Below, in pieces: positions 29,704 through 32,055 of a stretch of 32,055 nt of DNA. Location: the NCBI GenBank assembly GCA_045650705.1, contig JAZRRK010000029.1, positions 1-32,055 of the forward strand. Direction: 5' to 3'. Position numbers and translations under genes: made by a program. The number at the start of each line of letters is the position of its first letter. Position 1 is the stretch's first letter. The notes beneath the pieces were generated by a model. That model was given only the letters and a program-made list of their open reading frames with translations, searched no databases and had not been told where the DNA came from. The DNA is from UMGS1781 sp045650705. GTDB taxonomy: Bacteria > Bacillota > Clostridia > TANB77 > CAG-508.

Positions 29704-30843
29704 TTATAGTGAAAGAAATTCTATTTTATCTTTAAATACTATTCCAGCTAAATTATTAGATAATATAACAGAATGTATTTCTTGAGAAGCGGTATAATGC
29801 TTAACTAACCAAGCATTATTATTTATAAATAGTACTTCTGTACCAAAATTAATAGCAATAATATCATCAAAAACATCAATAGATTTAGGCTCTTTATCTA
29901 AAGAGTATATTGTTTTTTCTAAAGTAGAAGGATTAACAATTTGTAATTCAAAATTGTTAGAAAAAGCTCCAGAGTCTATTTTGGCTATTTGAATTAAATT
30001 ATCATTTATGTCTGCAAATAATGAATTAGAAGTCTCTATGTTTGATAGTTCTTCTGCTGAGTTGTTTTTTATAATATCAATATGACTATCATATATGCAA
30101 ACTAAGTTATCATCATTACAATAAGCAATATTAACTATTAAACTATCACTTGGTGCTGAATGGTTATATATTACTGAATTAGCAGAATTTGAGATAGCAT
30201 TCTCGATAGATATAATTTTTATGTTAGATTGAATAGTAACTTTAGAAAAGTTAGCTTCAGCTAATGCTAAAAATTTATTATCATCCGAGATTGAAGAATC
30301 CATAATATAAGAAGTAGATAAATATGTTGTAAACAATTCATTTCCTTCATTAGAATATAGTTTACAGATAGTTGTGTAAGTAGTATCTGATATAGAAACA
30401 GCAATATATCCATTTTTGTTTAAAGTTAAGTTACTAATTTTTCCATCAATACTTTTTTGCCATAAAATATCTTTATCATGTATTAAATAAATTTTGCTAC
30501 CATTTTTTTCTGCTATGCATAAATATTTACCGTTTGTCTTAAATATAGGGTTAGATATTTCTATATCTAAAGAGCCTGCTTCTTCAGCAGATTCGTCATA
30601 AAAAGTAAGTAAATTTTTATCTAATGTTATAATAGTATCATTAAAAGAATATATAGAATAATTATCATTATATATATTTGGTAATGTATTTTCAGTAATA
30701 TTTTTTCTAAAGATATATTCATCGAAAAAACTTCTTACATATGTATTTTTTTTATATAATATAGTAAATACAACAGTTAAGATAATAACTAATAATACTA
30801 AGATTAATATAATTATTTTCTTCTTATTTAATTTTCTTTTCAT
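29704..30843 (-). CDS. DUF5711-like membrane-anchored beta-propeller protein
   Basis: 379 aa. A basic N-terminus (MKRKLNKKK) and one membrane helix (IIILILVLLVIILTVVFTIL) precede an extracytoplasmic region of repeating beta-strand units (SIYSFNDTIITLDKNLLTFY; GYIAVSISDTTYTTICKLYS; NKFLALAEANF; DDNLVCIYDSHIDIIK). The repeats suggest a seven-blade-like propeller. The overall plan matches the DUF5711 family of Firmicutes, function unknown. AGAGG lies eight bases before the ATG. It is probably co-transcribed with the YkvI-like gene upstream and cvpA downstream. Confidence 0.8.
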   Translation of the reverse strand: MKRKLNKKKIIILILVLLVIILTVVFTILYKKNTYVRSFFDEYIFRKNITENTLPNIYNDNYSIYSFNDTIITLDKNLLTFYDESAEEAGSLDIEISNPIFKTNGKYLCIAEKNGSKIYLIHDKDILWQKSIDGKISNLTLNKNGYIAVSISDTTYTTICKLYSNEGNELFTTYLSTSYIMDSSISDDNKFLALAEANFSKVTIQSNIKIISIENAISNSANSVIYNHSAPSDSLIVNIAYCNDDNLVCIYDSHIDIIKNNSAEELSNIETSNSLFADINDNLIQIAKIDSGAFSNNFELQIVNPSTLEKTIYSLDKEPKSIDVFDDIIAINFGTEVLFINNNAWLVKHYTASQEIHSVILSNNLAGIVFKDKIEFLSL

Positions 30844-30903
30844 TTTAAAACCTCTATATACTTATATCAATAAAGTATAAAAAATTCAAGGTGTTTTAGT
30901 AAA

Positions 30904-31953
30904 TTATTTGGCAAAAGTAATAATTGAAAAAATTTGTATAAAACCTAGAAAACCTAAAATAGGATATAAACAATTAAGGAGAGCTCCAAAACCAATATTG
31001 CTTAGAAGGATTGGGACAAAACATACTAAAAAAGCAATAAAGGTATATGATTTTCTATCCTTTATATTTAGATTACTTAAAAAAGCGTATCCACTTGAAA
31101 TGGCTGTAGTAAAAATGGCAAATAAAATAGCAATTCCGTATATATACCTAAAGATATTACTTGTTTGAGAAGAAATATAGATAATAGGCAATTCTAAAGA
31201 GTGTATGTCTATAAAATAGTAATTTAATAAAATAAAAATAATTACAGACATAACAATTAAAAAGAATGTTACAAAAAAAGCTATTAATTTTGCTTTATTT
31301 ATGCTAGGAACATATTTTTTTAAAGTAATTAAAATAGGAATAACAATCACTAAATTATAACTAGCATATAATAAAGAGCTTACAATCCATGAAAAACCAC
31401 AGTTTAATGAATGATACGTAATATTTGTAAAACATTCTAAATTTTTAAGACCAAGTAAAATAATAATAAAAATTAAGAATGGTATAAAATATGAATTGAC
31501 TTTAACTATACCATTTATATTATTTAAAAAAGTAAAAAATGATAGTGCACAAATTACAATACTACCAACTATATAAGCAATTCCATATTCCTGATTGAAA
31601 TATGCTGAAAATCCAGCAACCATAACTATAAATGAAATTAGAAGAAAGATATTTACTATATTACAAACAACATTATATAGAAAATTAGATTTAGGAATAA
31701 TTCTATGAATAAAATCAGGATAAGATGAAATATCATACTTAATCAAAATAACAAAAAATTTGTAAATGATTATTCCAATAATAATTTGTGATGAAATTAA
31801 TCCAAGAAGTCCATAAAAACCATATATATTAAAAAATGTAAATATTTCTTTGCCAGATGCAAAACCTGCTCCAATTATAGTTCCAATAATAACACATATA
31901 CAATTTAACAAAATAATCACCATTATAATATTATTCAAATAAATTCCTAGCAT
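30904..31953 (-). CDS. YkvI-like polytopic membrane protein
   Basis: About 349 aa with roughly ten hydrophobic segments. The opening IGTIIGAGFASGKEIFTFF is the signature of the YkvI family, related to the amino-acid/sodium symporter fold (unwound first helix with GAGFASG). Other segments are SQIIIGIIIYKFFVILIKY, LNNINGIVKVNSYFIPFLIF, SGYAFLSNLNIKDR and GALLNCLYPILGFLGFIQIF. The substrate is unknown. The ATG at 31953 has no ribosome site. A TTG at 31938, with AGGA five bases upstream, or the ATG at 31923, is at least as likely, so the true start may be 5-10 codons later. It is first in the minus-strand unit with the DUF5711 and cvpA-like genes. Confidence 0.8.
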   Translation of the reverse strand: MLGIYLNNIIMVIILLNCICVIIGTIIGAGFASGKEIFTFFNIYGFYGLLGLISSQIIIGIIIYKFFVILIKYDISSYPDFIHRIIPKSNFLYNVVCNIVNIFLLISFIVMVAGFSAYFNQEYGIAYIVGSIVICALSFFTFLNNINGIVKVNSYFIPFLIFIIILLGLKNLECFTNITYHSLNCGFSWIVSSLLYASYNLVIVIPILITLKKYVPSINKAKLIAFFVTFFLIVMSVIIFILLNYYFIDIHSLELPIIYISSQTSNIFRYIYGIAILFAIFTTAISSGYAFLSNLNIKDRKSYTFIAFLVCFVPILLSNIGFGALLNCLYPILGFLGFIQIFSIITFAK

Positions 31954-31999
31954 GATAAAATATTGAAAAATAGGATAATAAATGCTATAATAATAGTTG

Positions 32000-32055
32000 G
32001 TGAGAATATTGATTAAAAATAAAAAAATATTATTAATTATAATAATTGCAGTAAT
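32000..32055 (+). CDS. Start of a possible secreted or membrane protein (truncated by window end)
   Basis: From a GTG at 32000, or a TTG at 32009 with GGTGAG just upstream, the frame stays open to the edge and reads MRILIKNKKILLIIIIAV. That is a basic start followed by a hydrophobic stretch, like a signal peptide. It is divergent from the YkvI-like gene. Only 18 codons are visible, so this is tentative. Confidence 0.35.
   Translation, partial: MRILIKNKKILLIIIIAV

Overview
The window is AT-rich DNA, close to 70% A+T by eye. It uses the standard stop codons, with TGA terminating several genes, and has strong AAGGAGG-type ribosome binding sites. The gene content is that of an endospore-forming low-GC Firmicute, most likely an anaerobic Clostridia member and perhaps an uncultured gut lineage. 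The evidence is sigG, a pair of CotF-like coat proteins, a MEP-pathway ispG/ispH pair, RadC-MreB-MreC, and a DivIB-DUF881-DUF881-DUF1290 division cluster. The lineage is inferred; no 16S gene is present.

Layout. 1-724: 3' end of a PcrA/UvrD helicase whose first 59 bases exactly copy an internal stretch, so the left edge is suspect. 842-1285: two small coat-like genes behind a sporulation-type promoter candidate. 1509-2495: membrane-anchored M23 peptidase. 2526-3158 (minus): MecA-like adaptor. 3395-6281: DUF4321 protein, radC, mreB and mreC, with no mreD. 6319-8178 (minus): unrecognised 619-aa protein with at least three internal helical repeats. 8309-8485: palindromic MITE-like element. 8518-10627: ispG and ispH, separated by a second, unrelated palindromic element. 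10676-11437: sortase. 11438-11949: AT-rich noncoding stretch with two promoter candidates. 11950-16409: a 32-codon micro-ORF, then a large secreted surface protein split over two overlapping frames. 16459-17505 (minus): response regulator with HD-GYP domain. 17657-18556: DnaJ/CbpA-like co-chaperone. 18597-20667 (minus): an unrecognised two-gene unit. 20752-21525 (minus): sigG. 21614-22228 (minus): comEA. 22311-23552: D,D-carboxypeptidase. 23614-24666 (minus): LCP family protein. 24823-24899: tRNA-Arg(UCU). 25096-26353: murA broken by one inserted base. 26408-29044: divIB/ftsQ, two DUF881 genes and sbp (DUF1290). 29071-31953 (minus): cvpA-like gene, DUF5711 gene and a YkvI-like membrane protein. 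From about 32000 a further plus-strand gene probably begins.

Themes. Much of the window serves the cell envelope: MreB/MreC, MurA, DivIB, D,D-carboxypeptidase, LCP ligase, M23 peptidase, and a sortase with a candidate substrate. Sporulation (sigG, coat genes) is the second theme. Most convergent gene pairs are separated by clean bidirectional hairpin terminators.

The points most worth follow-up are the split surface protein with its noncanonical sorting signal, the two unrecognised cytosolic loci (619 aa; 600+92 aa), the two palindromic elements flanking ispG, the murA frameshift, and the duplicated 59 bp at the left edge. I found no CRISPR array, prophage or transposase gene, and no certain novel system; the 600+92 aa pair and the 619-aa repeat protein are the best candidates.
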